From contig NC_056748.1 in the NCBI RefSeq assembly GCF_019279795.1, forward strand, positions 703,605,595 to 703,669,594: a DNA stretch of 64,000 nucleotides. The letters run 5' to 3'. This DNA comes from Protopterus annectens. Its lineage: Eukaryota; Chordata; Ceratodontiformes; Protopteridae. Positions 9,481 through 22,269 of the stretch are shown here, one piece after another. The position numbers and the translations under genes are program-made. The notes under the pieces are model-generated. The model searched no databases. It was not told where the DNA came from and saw only the letters and a program-made list of their open reading frames with translations. The stretch's first letter is position 1. Each line of letters starts with the position of its first letter.

Positions 9481-12400
9481 ACCTCATTGCCCATACAGTC
9501 CACATGTATAGTGTCTGCACAATGACAAGTGAGGCTGTGTGAAAATTCCCACTGTAAGCCACAGTATGACAGTTTCTTGGCTGGCCCCATCCAACTTGGT
9601 GATGTGTGGTGGAATGAACTCCGAGAACACATATGTGGGAGTGTGAGACCTCCCTGTATGCATACTTGTACAGGAAGGTAGCCCTCCTCCTAATGTGTGT
9701 TAAACTGGGATACTACTGTAGTGTGGAGACCTCCAAGGAAGGAGCTTCCACGGAGTTGGCTTAGGCAAACCTGAAGTCAGTGGCACCAGCTGAGAAAAGG
9801 AAAGCAAAAAAACGTCTGACAGCAGTAACACTACCTGTTATGTGGCAGAATTATTAATCATGTAAGCTTCCACATTTACAGGTGGCCACGGAATAACAGT
9901 ACTGGATTTTCTACATAAAATTATGAGCCTAGTGGGATATTCACATAGCCTGTATTGTTACAACATATAGAACATCATTGTATATCAGAGCATTGCTAAC
10001 AATCACACATTAAGTGGCATGAATGTGCACTGCACTGCACACAGATGTCAGAAATAATAAACAGCAGTGGTGAAATATGTGACCAAACCTCACTGTACCA
10101 GTTTTCACATGGACAACATTCAGCCTAAATATATTACTGAGATTACTGCAAGCGGCCAGCACATCAGGTACTCATTGACATCACAGGCTTATTAACATTT
10201 ACATGACTGTTCAAATGTACCAAGCCAGCTTTCCCTGCCAAAGATGATTCTACACCCTTCAGTGCTATATCGTTGCTACAGTTGTAAGATTTCTAATGAT
10301 TACTAATTATTCTTTTATTATAGCCTTGTTACGTAATCAATGTAAAAATGTAATCTTAGCCCTCTGGCTTCCCCTTTCCTCTCCTAGACCTCATTACTAT
10401 ATTATTCAACCACTGCCCCCCTCAGTCTACCCCCACAAACATCTGTACTCCATCTGGGGTATGTAACAGTCAAAATGCTTTTCCCATTTCAGAAGTCGTC
10501 TGTCATTTTAACTGCCACTTAACCTCATGTAGCTCTTTTAGCCTACCTGTCCCATTATCTTATTATTTATTTCCTTCTAATTATTTTAAAAGTAAGTGAA
10601 CAAGCAGGATTCTTTTTCAGTTACAGCATAGTTGCAATACATTTGGAAAGTTACCTGAGAAAACGTAACACTACCGGGTCAACACGAGAAAGTGCAAAGA
10701 GAAATAAAAATCTGTATATACGTATGACTGTTAAGTTCATTAACCAATGCAACCACATCCAAGCATGGATCTGTTGTGAGCAAGAGTAATGCAGACAAAA
10801 ACAAGTTGGATAACCTTAACAATGACAGGGCATTCTGCTTTAAAGTGAAGTTTTATTCTAACAGGAGGTGCCTCAAATAGAAAAGGTCTCGGATATTCAG
10901 GATTTGTGGCAGGGATTTGTACACTTGTTAGGAAAGGGTATGATGCTAGCAATTTTATGGTATTCATCGCAGTATTTAGATAATACTCCTGCTGAACTGC
11001 AAATGTTCATAACATGCCTTGGAGGCACATGCCTGGTGAAAATTTGGACAAAGGCTATCTAAGCCAGCTTGTCCATAGTTGGTTACTTCTCTAAGCGATT
11101 AATTCACCGTAATGAAACTTCAGCGAAAGGAAAGTCAGCAGAAAAATATGCTTTGCATTAATGTAGCAGCTGTTTGCTTAGGAATATCTGAGATAAAAGA
11201 AGCTGCAATGGCTTTGCCTACATGTTCAGATTGAGTTACATCTTCAGTATTAAAGGTCAAAGCAGTGGTTTGACTTTGTTTAGTCTAGGTTAATGTTTTC
11301 TTTCCATAAACCTCTGTAGCTGCCAGATGGTGTCACCTGTCTGTTTCAGGAATGTAGCTTTAATTTTATAAGCCAACCCTTTGAAACGATTTTTGATTCT
11401 GCAATATAAATCAATGTGAGATTGCAGACAGGGTTAATTTATACTGCTACCAATCTGCTTTGCAAGGTCTAAAAGCTTACTTCAGTTCTAAGTTACTCCA
11501 TTAATCTGGCTTTTTTGACCTTTTTTATTTGCTTGGAAATGGCCATTTTAATTATTTTCATGGAGATAGGGGTTTGAATCCTAGTAAAAGTGATGAGAGT
11601 GGTTTAGAAAAACTACTCTGGGTTCTTGGGCAGGACTTCTGCCTTCCCCTTGCTGGTTGACAAAAGACCTGAAATGTTTTCTAGTGTCACGTGATGACAA
11701 TGGGAGTCTAACCTTGCCGAGATCTGCTTTTGAAAAGAAGACAGTCATTTATCATGAGTACAGATACTAATTAAAATAACAAAGCATTTAAGGAACGTAT
11801 GCGCAATCCATTAATTTTACAACCTAAGCCACAGCTGTGCTGTAATCCAAGCTTATTATGTGACAATATTCATTTGTCCATCTGTTTTTTTTTTTTTTTT
11901 GGATATCCCTGTTTTTTTTTTTTTCTAAATCAACAGATCCCTTTTCCTACTTTTTTGACAATTGGCTTACTATCTGGTTTCATTTGTAGTGGATACAGCA
12001 TATATCAGGCAGGGAGGAGATGGTAGACAGACCAAACTGTTTTGCTAGGGATAGCCTACACTGTTTACCTAAGAGCTTTCTTACATTGGCTGGATCCTTA
12101 TCCACCCCCATGGTGACTTTCTGGGCACCGTCAGTCTCCTAAAGTTTCCATCATAAAAAGACAAATTCTGGACAAAATTAAGGCATTGTTGATCAGTGTT
12201 AGGAGCCTAAAAAAAAAAAAAACTCCATTCACTCCAAGAACTTCTTGTTTTGGAAAACATTTATATAATGCATCTTTACAGACTAGGTTCATGTCCTGTG
12301 AGAGCATCACTTCAAATTAAGGCAGAAAATGTGGTGATGTCTCCATATTCTTAAAAAAAAAAATTTCACCTGCAGACTCATTTGTCAAGTTAACAACATT

Positions 12401-12589
12401 GAATTTCTTCACGCTCTACTTGCTATCAACAAAATCCTGTATCCTATGTTAGCAAACTCACTCTGTGTCCTCCTCTGCTCATATCTTCTATCAAACCAGC
12501 TTGCAGTCTGTATGTTTTAAGCTTAACACTGTTCTATTAGTTTACTTTAAGTATCCCTTCATAACCTGGGAGACCTATATGACCTTAAC
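9481..12589. other. unassigned interval
   Basis: About 3.1 kb without a recognisable gene or named repeat. Poly-T tracts lie at about 11,886-11,900 and 11,911-11,924. Open frames are short and without known motifs. Confidence 0.4.
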
Positions 12590-14800
12590 CATATATGCCC
12601 AGAAATTTCTGGACTTTACCAGTGCTAACTGTCTGTAGCAGTTAGTTCACACCCCTAAAAGAGGAGATAATATGCTTGACTTGGTCCTAACCAATATGGG
12701 TCAGTTGGGCTTCACACCACCCGCTACCTCCTCCTTGGTCACATCTGGTCATAAATCAGTCACATTCACCTTAAGACTGAAGCTTGCATCAGCCACTAAT
12801 ACCTTGGTATTCAAGGATTATGTCAAGACTAATCTACTAAAATTGAAGGACAATCTGGCCAAATTCAAAAACCCTATCCATGAAGGCGACACCAGAACAT
12901 AGTCAGAATCCTTCACTGCAGAGTTCTATAAACATGTAAATGGCTGCATAGACACATCTTTGCAGCTCAGAAATAAATACAATGCCAATTCAAAAATAAA
13001 CCCCTATGGTGGAACTCTAAAATGAACAGGCTCTACAACAAAAGAAAACGCTCATTGCATGCAAAAACAATCTCCTAAGATGCCAAAAGTAACCTGGTCA
13101 AAATAAATAGAGAACTCCATATACTGATCAATCAGCCAAAGCCAGGGATGAGGTAAAAGTAACCACCCAGGCAAAGTATGACCATAAAGCCTTTTTTAAT
13201 TATGTTAGAAACCTCTGAAACAGTGCTTAGCACTGATCAGAACCAATAGTAAACAATACCACCTGCTCAGACCCAAAGAACTTAGCAAATCTTCTAGCCA
13301 ATAAATTTAGTTCAAATATCATCCCTTTACCAGCTTTCCCCAACCACATACCTGAAACTACCAGCCCCAATCTCCCAAGAGCAGGTAATTAAGGTACTGC
13401 TAAAGGCCAAGATCACCACTTCTATGGGACCAGATAGCACACCAGACTAACTACTGGTTAGCTTGAAAGATGATCTAACAGATCCTTTGTATAAGCTATT
13501 CAATCTCAGCCTCAGAACAGGCTTTGTGCTGGTCAAACAGAGGACTGCCTCAGTTGTCCTCTTGCACAATGGTGGGGCTTCAACAGACTCAAGTAATTAT
13601 AGATCCATAAGCCTGACCAGCCTCATTTGTATGGCTGTGGAAAGGATTATTATAGAATTAATAAATAGTGATATAGATAACTTTACAGACTCTTGACACA
13701 AGCCAATGTGGATTTATGAAGAGCAGATCCTGCTTATTTAACCTGGTAGACTTATTTGAAAATGTAACTAATGTAATGGATGCTTACAAACATATGCACA
13801 CTGCATACACAGACCTCACAAAGGCATTCAGTACCATTCCAAATGCAGGTATAATATACACAAACTCTCACAATTAAATATAAATCCCTGTCACGAATAG
13901 AATACCCCAGGGTTCAGTCCCTGGTCCACTCCACTTTGGCATCTATTTCTCAGATGTCTGAGCCAGTGTAAACTGAGAGCTGTCATTAACTCACCTGAAG
14001 ACATGACAGTCCTCCAAGAGGGCCTGCCCTAAATGAACATCTGGTGCCAGAAGTATAGGTTAAAATTGAATGCCAAGAAATGTATAATGATAGCCTTCCA
14101 CAAACAGGACACTGTGTGTATCTATCACATTGACAATGTACCTCTGGATGTTTATCCATTAGTTAGGGATATGGCAACCTATGTTGACATTAAGCTATCC
14201 TTTGATCTCCACATAACCCCTATTGTGAGAAAGTCCTTTTTCATCACACAGCCTATATCCAAAGGTATGCTGTCTAGGATCATGGTTGTCTTTCTTCCAC
14301 TGTTTTCGGTACTCATTAGGCCAATCATGAGTACAATGCCCCCATCATTATATACCTATACAAACATCTATCATAATTAAAATTTCAACAATGCTATCAT
14401 ACCAAAAATAAACAAAAAAAAAAAATCAAGGACCTAAATCATAAGGGCTGACCTTTCTATCTCAAACCTTTGGTATCTTACATACTTCTGTGAAGTGACC
14501 TTTGCCTATAGTACTGAGCTTCTACTGACCATATACTGTCAGACTTACTGCACATGCATAAGTCCAGTAATGTTAGAAACACCTGCTGAAGGCATCTCAG
14601 TCTCTCTGCAAGATAAATAAAACATGCTAGAAGGAAGGCCAGTATTACAAGGAAACCTACTTCTATGGAACCATCTTCAACTCCACATTATGCAAAGCAT
14701 GTCTCTTAATCTGTTCAAAAGTCACTTGGATGACCGGAAGGGAAATTGCAGATTCACCCCTGGTTTAGAATGGTTGTCCCTCATGGATAGGGGAAGCATG
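12590..14800 (+). mobile_element. CR1/L2-like LINE, long degraded copy (endonuclease end to C-terminus)
   Basis: The domain order of a Jockey-superfamily LINE is readable across frames on the plus strand. NMLDLVLTNMGQLG with SGHKSVTFTLRLK (12,669-12,780) is the end of the APE-type endonuclease. A linker follows with FFNYVRNL (about 13,195). RT starts with DDLTDPLYKLFNLSLRTGF (13,466-13,522) and NYRSISLTSLICMAVERII (about 13,592-13,648). QCGFMKSRSCLFNLVDLFE (about 13,704-13,760) and a DLTKAF block (about 13,810) come next. The C-terminal zone ends with SLNLFKSHLDD (about 14,705-14,738) and LSLMDRG. Many stops and frameshifts make it inactive. The catalytic FADD block was not found. Confidence 0.8.
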
Positions 14801-17023
14801 TAAATGTCCAGAAATTCAATAGATCTTCTCACCTGTGAGCAATCATATGTATACCAAAGGAAATGTATGGCCTAGAGTTTATAGAGTCCTCACAGACCTA
14901 TGGCAGAGTAAGAACCTATGAACCACTGGGCAAAGAAGCTCCAGTTTGGAAATTACTGCCATATTGTCCTACCGCTGGCTTTTCTCCCTCTTCTGGTTGC
15001 TGTCATATTCCTGTGTTCCTTTCTTTTTCTTTAATGCGGCAGGATCATAGAAGCATCCCAGAGAAACAAAGTAAGCTCTGTAGGTAGTTTTTAATGGCAT
15101 ACATGAAAGTATAATTACAATCCAATAAGAATAAATGCAACAGTTTTTTAGTTTGTATTTTTATTTTTTTTTTTTGAGCTGTAGGATCTGTAGCCAGATT
15201 TATAGAATCCCTTAATCCCATCCATTTTAAAGAGTCATAGGAATAAGCAGAAATAATGGAGTCTGAAGACTAACAACAAGAAGAAAGGTAACAGAAGGCT
15301 CGCAGCAAGAATAAAAGAATTGGGGCAAACTAAAATTAATGGGTTCTGGCAGTACCAGCATGATCAGGAGAAGCAGGTAACCCCTAGAAAATGAATAGAC
15401 TCAGGGGTCCACAGCAGGATTAAAGGAGTTAGAGACACTTTATTTTTAGTAAAAATTTCAGGGGCCTGTACCAAGGTTATGGAAACAAATGGCTGTAAGC
15501 AGCATTAACATTTAGGGGGCTCACAGAATTTTAATAAAATTGCATAGCTTCAGTTTTTGAGTTAGCAGCTCTGCAATGTGATGATATTAATTACTCACTT
15601 TTTTTTATTTATATATCTTTTTTTATCCATATTAAATGCTGACTGTGCATCCCATGTGATTTAATGTGAACATCTATTCCTAAAGGGGTAGAGACACTTA
15701 TAAGAGGGCGTTGTCTAGGCAGCTGTGATGTCATGATAGTGTAATCCTTCTCCCTTTAACTCACATGACAGCCTAATCTGCACAGGATCCCACAGTGCTG
15801 GGTCCTGTGACTCATTTAGACTCTCACGCATGGATTTAATTATGCTTTGTGTGTGCAGACCCTCAGCTTCATGGTGCAGACATATGCCCATAGAGTTGTT
15901 CACTGCCTTACCAGCCTCCACATGGTGCCATCAGTGAAGGGGACATGTTGCACCCTCCCCGAAGGACACTTGAGCCAGCACTGGCCTGTCACTCCAACCC
16001 TCTGTGACCTTCTATGAGCAGGTGCTCCAACACATGGGGTGCTAAATCATTCCAGGGCCACCTGAGTAACAGGATGAGCTGCATCTCCCTGCACCACAGA
16101 ACTGACTAACTTTATTTTTTTAGTACCATTTCAGACAAATTTGTTTTAACAATACAGTAGCTGCAGTAACAGTGATTCATTCTTGACATCTGTTTTTATC
16201 CATCGGATTTGTTAACTTTTCAGCATGATACACAAATTCTTTAGTCAGACTTTTAATATTATATAAGTCACTTTGATTACAGGTATTGGCTTTCTAGGAA
16301 AGCCACTGACTCTAGGGTCTTCTGGGACACAAAATCAGCCATGTACAGAGGGTTCATGAATGCACATATAGATGACTGTTGTAGCAGAGCAGGCACACCA
16401 GCATGATTCCACTGAAAGCTAAGCTGACAGGAGCACGTCACAGTGCAGACTGTAAAATTTAATCAGGAGAGGATGCAATGTGTCAAACTTGCTATTTTTT
16501 TATTTTTTTTTTTGCTGCAGTAGTCACACATTCCGAATGTGCACTTGCTTCTGTGTCTGTGTTTGAATACCTGTCACTGTGTATTGCACACTGTGTTGTG
16601 AGTCCTGTGACCACATACAAAATCAGTGGCTTTCTCTTGGCACAGGCAGGCATGTTGTGCTACTTTTAACCCCCCCCCCCATCCTAATTGATTTTCAGGA
16701 AGTTGTCACTGAGGTTCCAGCTTTTGTCAGTCATGTAACAAGAAGATCTACTTCCCTCTGGAATGGCAAAACACAGCATAACTTTCTAAGAGTTGCCTGA
16801 TCTTACATTATACCGTCAACGTTTGCTTTCTGTTGTTCAGAACTTATTGGGGTTGGTACAGGAAAAGTACTTCTTCTGCTTCTGACACCAGGAGCATCTT
16901 AATAATTTTTAACCTTTTTTTTCATTCTAAAGATTATCTTCTAGTTCTCTGTCCAGTTTTTCCCAGCACTGATAGAAGGAGGAAGAATGTCATACAGTAA
17001 GTAGGACAGACTTAAGTGCGCAT

Positions 17024-17024
<1 letters not shown>
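14801..17024. other. unassigned interval
   Basis: No recognised gene. It contains T-rich tracts (15,164-15,175, 16,498-16,512) and a C11-12 run near 16,670-16,681. Nothing else I can support. Confidence 0.4.

Positions 17025-17084
<60 letters not shown>
17025..17084. repeat. (CA)n microsatellite
   Basis: About 30 uninterrupted CA dinucleotides. Confidence 0.97.
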
Positions 17085-17085
<1 letters not shown>

Positions 17086-17329
17086 CAAAACGTTGAGAAG
17101 TGAGAGGATGAATAACACCTGAAATCACATTTTAGCAATTGTCACTTTCAAATTGTATGTCTGTTTGCAAGCCAATTAACCATAAGGTGTACCCAATGTG
17201 TTTTTGAGAAAAGGCAGTTTCATATAATTACGCTACCTGATTAACAAATTAGTTAAAATAAATGACATTGTCAGCTCCCTTGAAGAAATTGTATAGTCAA
17301 TGAGCAGTGCATGCTACATCACTATTAGG

Positions 17330-17562
17330 AGCAGCTTTTACAGCAAAAGCATCTGGTGTTTCTTCCAAGCAGAGGAATATCACTTGTGGTGTCCCACAGG
17401 TTGCATTGTTGGGGCCTTGCCTTTTCAATGTCTACGTTATGGAAAGTAAATAATGTGGGAAGAAATAGCCAGGGAATTGTTATGGCTAGGCTTGTATAGG
17501 CCCTAGGGCTGATAGCCTAGTACCAACCTATGAACCTATGAACCTATGAACCTATGAATCAA
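17330..17562 (+). mobile_element. CR1/L2-like LINE: RT block plus 3' tail with (CCTATGAA)n
   Basis: The plus strand at about 17,365-17,440 reads NITCGVPQVALLGPCLFNVY, a clear GVPQGSVLGPLLF-type RT block. It is followed at 17,490-17,562 by the family tail (GGCTAGGCTTGTATAGGCCC, then GATAGCCTAGTACCAACC), ending in four to five copies of the 8-mer CCTATGAA. The sequence between RT block and tail is far too short for a full LINE, so this is an internally deleted copy or two juxtaposed pieces. Confidence 0.6.
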
Positions 17563-17569
17563 GGCCCAA

Positions 17570-17995
17570 GTTCAATGCCTGGAGCTCACTAAGTTTGCTA
17601 ATTTCTGCAAACTTGGAACAAGCTCTAATGTCATTGACATGATCTTATCAGCATAAATGCACCCAAGAAAGAGAAAGAACTTAAATCTCAAGACTTAAAA
17701 TCATGTCTCTCACATTAAATTAATGATTTGGCAAGTAACTTTACTATGTTTCTGTAGCTAAACTATGCAACACCTTTAGATGAGAACCAAAAACAACTCA
17801 AAACCTTTTCAACATAAATAAAAATCATAGCTAAACTCGGTGTGGGACTGTCCGTTAGTTACGTCTAAAATCTAGCCTTTTATCTAATCTATATCTCTGC
17901 TATATTGTCCACCTACCCACCTGGAATGAATCATTTCTACATCCAGAGTTTTTCAGAACCTTCTGATGAATGACATACCATAACAAGATAGATAA
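17570..17995 (+). mobile_element. Possible Jockey-superfamily LINE (family 2) fragment
   Basis: Plus-strand frames near 17,860-17,990 give LKSSLLSNLYLCYIVHLPTW followed by a YHNKI block. This resembles the segment before the C-terminus of the family-2 LINE at 33,570-33,720 (LLPSFMYTFPMF, then CYNKVSKFA). Similarity is weak and frames are broken. Confidence 0.35.
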
Positions 17996-18184
17996 CTATT
18001 AGCATGTAGCAGGAGCAAGACCATGTTATAGCCATGGAATTATTACATAGCATGTTTACCAAGTATTTACACATAAAATCACATCAATGCCTAATACTCT
18101 GAAAAGAATTTATTTTGTATTGTGCCTCTGACAAGATTAAACAACTGTTTATATTAGAAGTAGATGGTATTGTCACATTAAAGT

Positions 18185-18405
18185 AAGAGGTTCTCCAGTT
18201 CAACTTTCGGTTGTTTTGCCTTCTGTGTGGAGTTTGCATGTCCTCCCTGTGTTTACATGGGTTTTCTCTGGGTGTTCCAGTTTCTTCTGATATTCCAAAG
18301 ACAAGCAGTAGGTGGACTGGACACTCTAAATTGGCTGTAGGTGTGAGTGCATGTGTGCAGTATGGAAGAACAACCATGACAGCGCTAGCCACCCAGTAGT
18401 GTGAA
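18185..18405 (+). mobile_element. Modular SINE, plus orientation, diverged
   Basis: GGTTCTCCAGTTCAACTTTC (end of tRNA-like head) leads into the core GTGTGGAGTTTGCATGTCC, GGGTTTTCTCTGGGTGTTCC and CCAAAGACAAGCAG. Then comes the RTE-tail-type stretch GGTGGACTGGACACTCTAAA and GGTGTGAGTGCATGTG. The terminal AAGAAGAAG end is missing or lost. Confidence 0.7.
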
Positions 18406-18618
18406 AATTGGCTATAGAAGATGGTCACTGTTGATGTGAAGCCCTGAGGCCATGTGCATGTTTTATATTTAAAGTGAACATCTTGCAATATTTATTAAAG
18501 AAGCTTCTACTCATATTGAGCAATTTAGAAATGGATCTGAACCCTTCTGCTATTAACCTGCATATGCACGCAATGCGGGTCTTTTTTTCCAGGGATTATA
18601 TATTTATATTATATTTGC

Positions 18619-19910
18619 GATTTTTAAGAATAAGGGTGATGTGCAGAGCTGCAGTAACTACAGAGGGATTAAACTGATCAGTCACAGCATGAAGTTATGG
18701 GAAAGAGTAGTGGAAGCTAGGTTAAAAAGGGAGGTAATGATTAGTGATCAGCAGTATGGTTTCATGCCAGGAAAGAGCACTACAGATGCGATGTTTGCTC
18801 TGAGAGTGTTGATGGAGAAGTACAGAGAAGGTCAGAAGGAGTTCCATTGTGTCTTTGTGGATTTACAGAAAGCATATGACAGGGTGCTTAGAGAGGAGTT
18901 GTGGTATTGTATGAGGAAGTTGGGAGTGTCAGAGAAGTATGTAAGAGTGGTACAAGATATGTACGAGGGTAGTGTGACAGCAGTGAGGTCTGCGGTGGGA
19001 GTGACGGATGCATTTAAGGTGGAGGTGGGATTACATCAAGGATCAGCTCTGAGCCCTTTCTTATTTGCAATGGTGATGGACAGGTTGACAGACAAGATCA
19101 GACAGGAGTCCCCGTGGACTATGATGTTTGCAGATGACATTGTGATCTGTAGTGAGAGTAGGGAACAGGTGGAGACGACCCTGGAGAGGTGGAGATATGC
19201 TCTAGAGAGAAGAGGAATGAAGGTCAGCAGGACTAAGACAGAATATATGTGTGTGAATGAGAGGAAGGATAGAGGAATGGTGAGGATGCAGGGAGTAGAG
19301 GTGGCGAAGGTAAATGAGTTTAAGTACTTGGGATCAACAGTTCAGAGTAATGGTGAGTGTGGAAGAGAGGTGAAGAAGAGAGTACAGGCAGGATGGAGTG
19401 AGTGAAGAAGAGTGTCAGGAGTAATTTGTGACAGACGAGTACCAGTAAGAGTGAAAGGGAAGGTCTACAAGAGGGTAGTGAGACCAGCTATGTTATACAG
19501 GTTGGAGACAGTAGCATTGACAAAAAGGCAGGAGTCAGAGCTTGATGTGGCAGAAATGAAGATGTTAAGATTTGCACTGGGTGTGATGAGGCTGGACAGG
19601 ATTAGGAATAAGTATATTAGAGGGTCAGCCCAGGTTGGAAGGTTTGGAGACAAAGCCAGAGAGGGAAGATTACGTTGGTTTGGACATGTGCTGAGGAGGG
19701 ATGCAGAGTATATTGGGAAAAAGATGCTAAGGATGAAGCTGCCAGGTAACAGGAAAAGAGGAAGGCCTAAGATAAGGTTTATGGATGTGGTGAGAGAGGA
19801 TATACAGGTGGTTGGTGTGACAGAGCAAGATGCAGAGGACAGGAGGAAATGGAAACAGTTGCTGTGGCGACCCCTAATGGGAGCAGCTGAAAGAAGAAGA
19901 AGAAGATCCT
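18619..19910 (+). mobile_element. RTE-like LINE, 5'-truncated, one in-frame nonsense codon
   Basis: A single plus-strand frame runs from about 18,626 to 19,957. It enters the reverse transcriptase at FKNKGDVQSCSNYRGIKL and includes DQQYGFMPGKSTTDAMFAL, VFVDLQKAYDRV, GLHQGSALSPFLFAMVMD and the catalytic block MMFADDIVI (19,121-19,147). After RT come FKYLGSTVQSNGE, VSGVICDRRV, AMLYRLETVALTK and RLRWFGHVLRRD. The only break is a TGA at 19,403-19,405, where a Trp codon is expected, and the frame continues unchanged after it. The 3' end is 'GGCGACCCCTAATGGGAGCA' plus AAGAAGAAGA repeats. The apparent first codon has no meaning, because the element is truncated at its 5' end and lacks the endonuclease. 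Frame preservation indicates a younger copy than its relative at 570-1,912. Confidence 0.92.
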
Positions 19911-20029
19911 CAGCATCATTGTCCATGTCTGCACCTGCTCCACTCTGTGCCTGTTGACCTCTGACAGTCTGAAGTCTTAAGTCTGACCACAAGTCTATAT
20001 TCTTCTCTTATAAACCCTGTTGCAGGCCT

Positions 20030-20610
20030 TCTTCATAGAATCATAGGAGGTTACTAGGCTAATGGCCCTGGGGCCCTTACAAGCGTAGCCAAGAGTTTAT
20101 CCCAAAAAATAAACCTCAGTCAGCACCTGTCGCCCCTGTCAGTGAGGGATAGAGGTGGAACCTCTGGGAAAAATTTATGGTTTCCCATCCACTCATCAAG
20201 TCTGTGCTTGAAGAGGTTAAGTGAAGTGCTCTGTTTCATGTGTATGGGACGTCTATTCCAGAGATAGGGCAGCCTCTGGGAGAAAATATTTCTCTCCAGC
20301 AGGTTTTGTTGATGTCGCATATTAGTTTCAGGCCTATTGAGTGGGTGGTGCATGAGGAGTTAAACTTACAGATATGGAGCATCTGTAGTATGGTAGGGTC
20401 CAGGGTTGCCTTGTAGGCAAGACACAGATCACCCCTGAGCAATCTGTACAATACCGGGCAGAGTGATAGTGATTTGAGCCTGTCTGTATAGGACAAGTAT
20501 TGGAGGCCATGGATTCTCTTTATGAGGTATTTCAGCGGCCATTCCAGCTGATGTAGATGTTTGGAGAAAATGTTTACAAAATCTTCAGTATTTAGGGATT
20601 TCTCCAAAGT
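20030..20610 (-). mobile_element. CR1/L2-like LINE, C-terminus and 3' tail (minus)
   Basis: The minus strand from about 20,570 reads LEWPLKYLIKRIHGLQYLSY, then TDRLKSLSLCPVLYRLLRGD, then CLAYKAT. After a frameshift near 20,260-20,290 it continues with SLNLFKHRLDEWMGNHKFF and a stop near 20,120. These are the classic C-terminal blocks of CR1/L2 LINEs. The 3' UTR (20,110 to 20,030) carries GGCTACGCTTGTAAGGGCCC and CATTAGCCTAGTAACCTCC, then TATGATTCTATGA. That tail is shared with SINE family 1. 5'-truncated. Confidence 0.85.
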
Positions 20611-21049
20611 AAATCTGTTGCTGCTCTCAGGCTACCTAGAAGAGTTTGGATGTTACCCCACTCTTGGCGGCTACATTGCCAGTTGTCACATCTGTCACTT
20701 TATCGTCTCATTTCTATTCACACCTAAATTTGTAATGAAAAGGCTATCCTTATCAATTTGAAACAGACTAGAAAATTTAAGAGCAGAAGCCTAGAGGGTT
20801 GAATAATGCATGCTGTTTTAAAAGTTTATTGAAAATATTTTTGAATTGCATTGGTTGTTTTATATCTTGTGACAAGTGTTATTTAATTATTTAAGGTAGT
20901 GTAGTAGCCATTGTGCTAAGTGTAAAGTGTACTGCAATGGAGATTGCATGAAGTTCTTCATGTCATTGCTTATTTAGTTTGTTATTTTGTTCTGTCATTG
21001 AATATAAATTTAAGAGCAAATTAACACATTGAACAATAATTCACAACAC
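20611..21049. other. unassigned interval
   Basis: No gene or named repeat recognised. Confidence 0.4.
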
Positions 21050-21808
21050 AGCACACACTCACCTACTCTCCACACTCCTATATGCCTTCCCCATTCTCAC
21101 TAACCTCTCAAAAACTGAACTAAGTAAGTTAACTGTCTACTACAACCATATCGCTAGATTTGCTTCAAGGTCTACCTATCCCACACATCACTGTCAAAAT
21201 CTAAAACTACTAAAATGGCTTGAGTTCCCCAACCTACTTTTCTATAATTAGCTTACAATTGGCCATAGAATACTTAACCAACCACACAGAGTACCGGGAA
21301 TACAACCCTTAATAACCCCTCACACCAGTAGCAGGCCACTGAGATCCAATGACAAATTAATGATAAAAACCTCTGAATCCTACAATCACGCTGGTGACTC
21401 AGTGTTCTCCAATGACATAGCAAAAACTTGAAACTCTCTCCCTCCTGTCTTAACCCTGGAACCCTCTCTAACGAAATTTAAAATTGCAGCAAAAAACTAT
21501 TTCACTAACCACTGGATATGCACTTGCTCTAGCCCAGGTTAATCACCCACAGTCTACCTCTCTATGCCCTCATTGCTATTACCTTTTTCTCTTCCTCATT
21601 TTTTCCTGGCAATTCTTCTCAGATGGCATACTACACCATATTCCTGTATGCATTATAATCTGAACTATTGGTATTGTACTTTTAACTGTATTTGTTAAAA
21701 TAATCTTGTATTTCTGTAGCTTTTCTCCCTGGGCCTCCACTGAAAATGGATATGAATCCAGTTGGACTTTCCCGCTCAACAAATGTAAAATAAATAAATA
21801 AATAAAAT
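21050..21808 (+). mobile_element. Jockey-superfamily LINE (family 2), C-terminus and 3' UTR
   Basis: The plus strand reads LLYAFPILTNLSKTELSKL with YYNHIARFA and KLLKWLEFPNLL (21,080-21,240), then RPLRSNDK and AKTWNSLPPVLTLEPSLTKF (about 21,330-21,480), with a stop near 21,540. The 3' UTR ends in TTCTCCCTGGGCCTCCACTG, AAAATGGATATGAATCCAGT and TTGGACTTTCCC, then AAATAAATAAATAAA. One frameshift or stop lies inside. The WNSLP and SLxxFK motifs are typical of Jockey-superfamily LINE C-termini; I cannot fix the clade. Confidence 0.7.
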
Positions 21809-22101
21809 CACTCTCTGTTATATACAAGCCTGTATCTATCTCTAATGAATGTTCAGCATTGTATCTACCTATGCAAGGTATGTACATGCTCTGTTCCTAA
21901 GTGATGTTAAAGTAAGCCATTGTAAAGCTTTTTCTGTTATGTATGTACACTTGCCTTTATTTTGTATTCCTTCTGATATCATGTAACTGTATATGTCAAA
22001 ACCGGAGTTAAATGTGAAGCTTTTATGCCTGGGTCTCTGCTGATAAAGGGTTTTGTCAAGCTTGGACTTTCCTGATAAGGATAGATAGGTAGGTAGGTAG
22101 G

Positions 22102-22145
<44 letters not shown>

Positions 22146-22147
22146 CA
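21809..22147 (+). mobile_element. Family-2 LINE 3' tail with (GATA)n/(GTAG)n microsatellite
   Basis: A second 3' tail of the family-2 type (GCTTTTATGCCTGGGTCTCT, GCTGATAAAGG, TTGGACTTTCCTGATAAGG at about 22,018-22,079) runs directly into GGTA and GATA repeats at 22,080-22,147. In other copies the tail is AAATAAATA. Confidence 0.65.
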
Positions 22148-22269
22148 GATAAAAGCTAATTTCCAAAGGTCTTCTTCTAGATCAGAAAAGGTCATATTGC
22201 CCCTCTATTCCTCCTTTATCAGACCCATCACTAAATATATTTTTTTTATGTTTTATATGTTTATGTAAA

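Noticed and set aside
10868..11062. Short open frame as a small gene
   Set aside because: 64 codons, no motif and no sign of splicing or conservation that I can see.
17524..17561. Telomere-like repeat
   Set aside because: The 8-mer CCTATGAA is the tail of the CR1/L2-SINE family and not TTAGGG.
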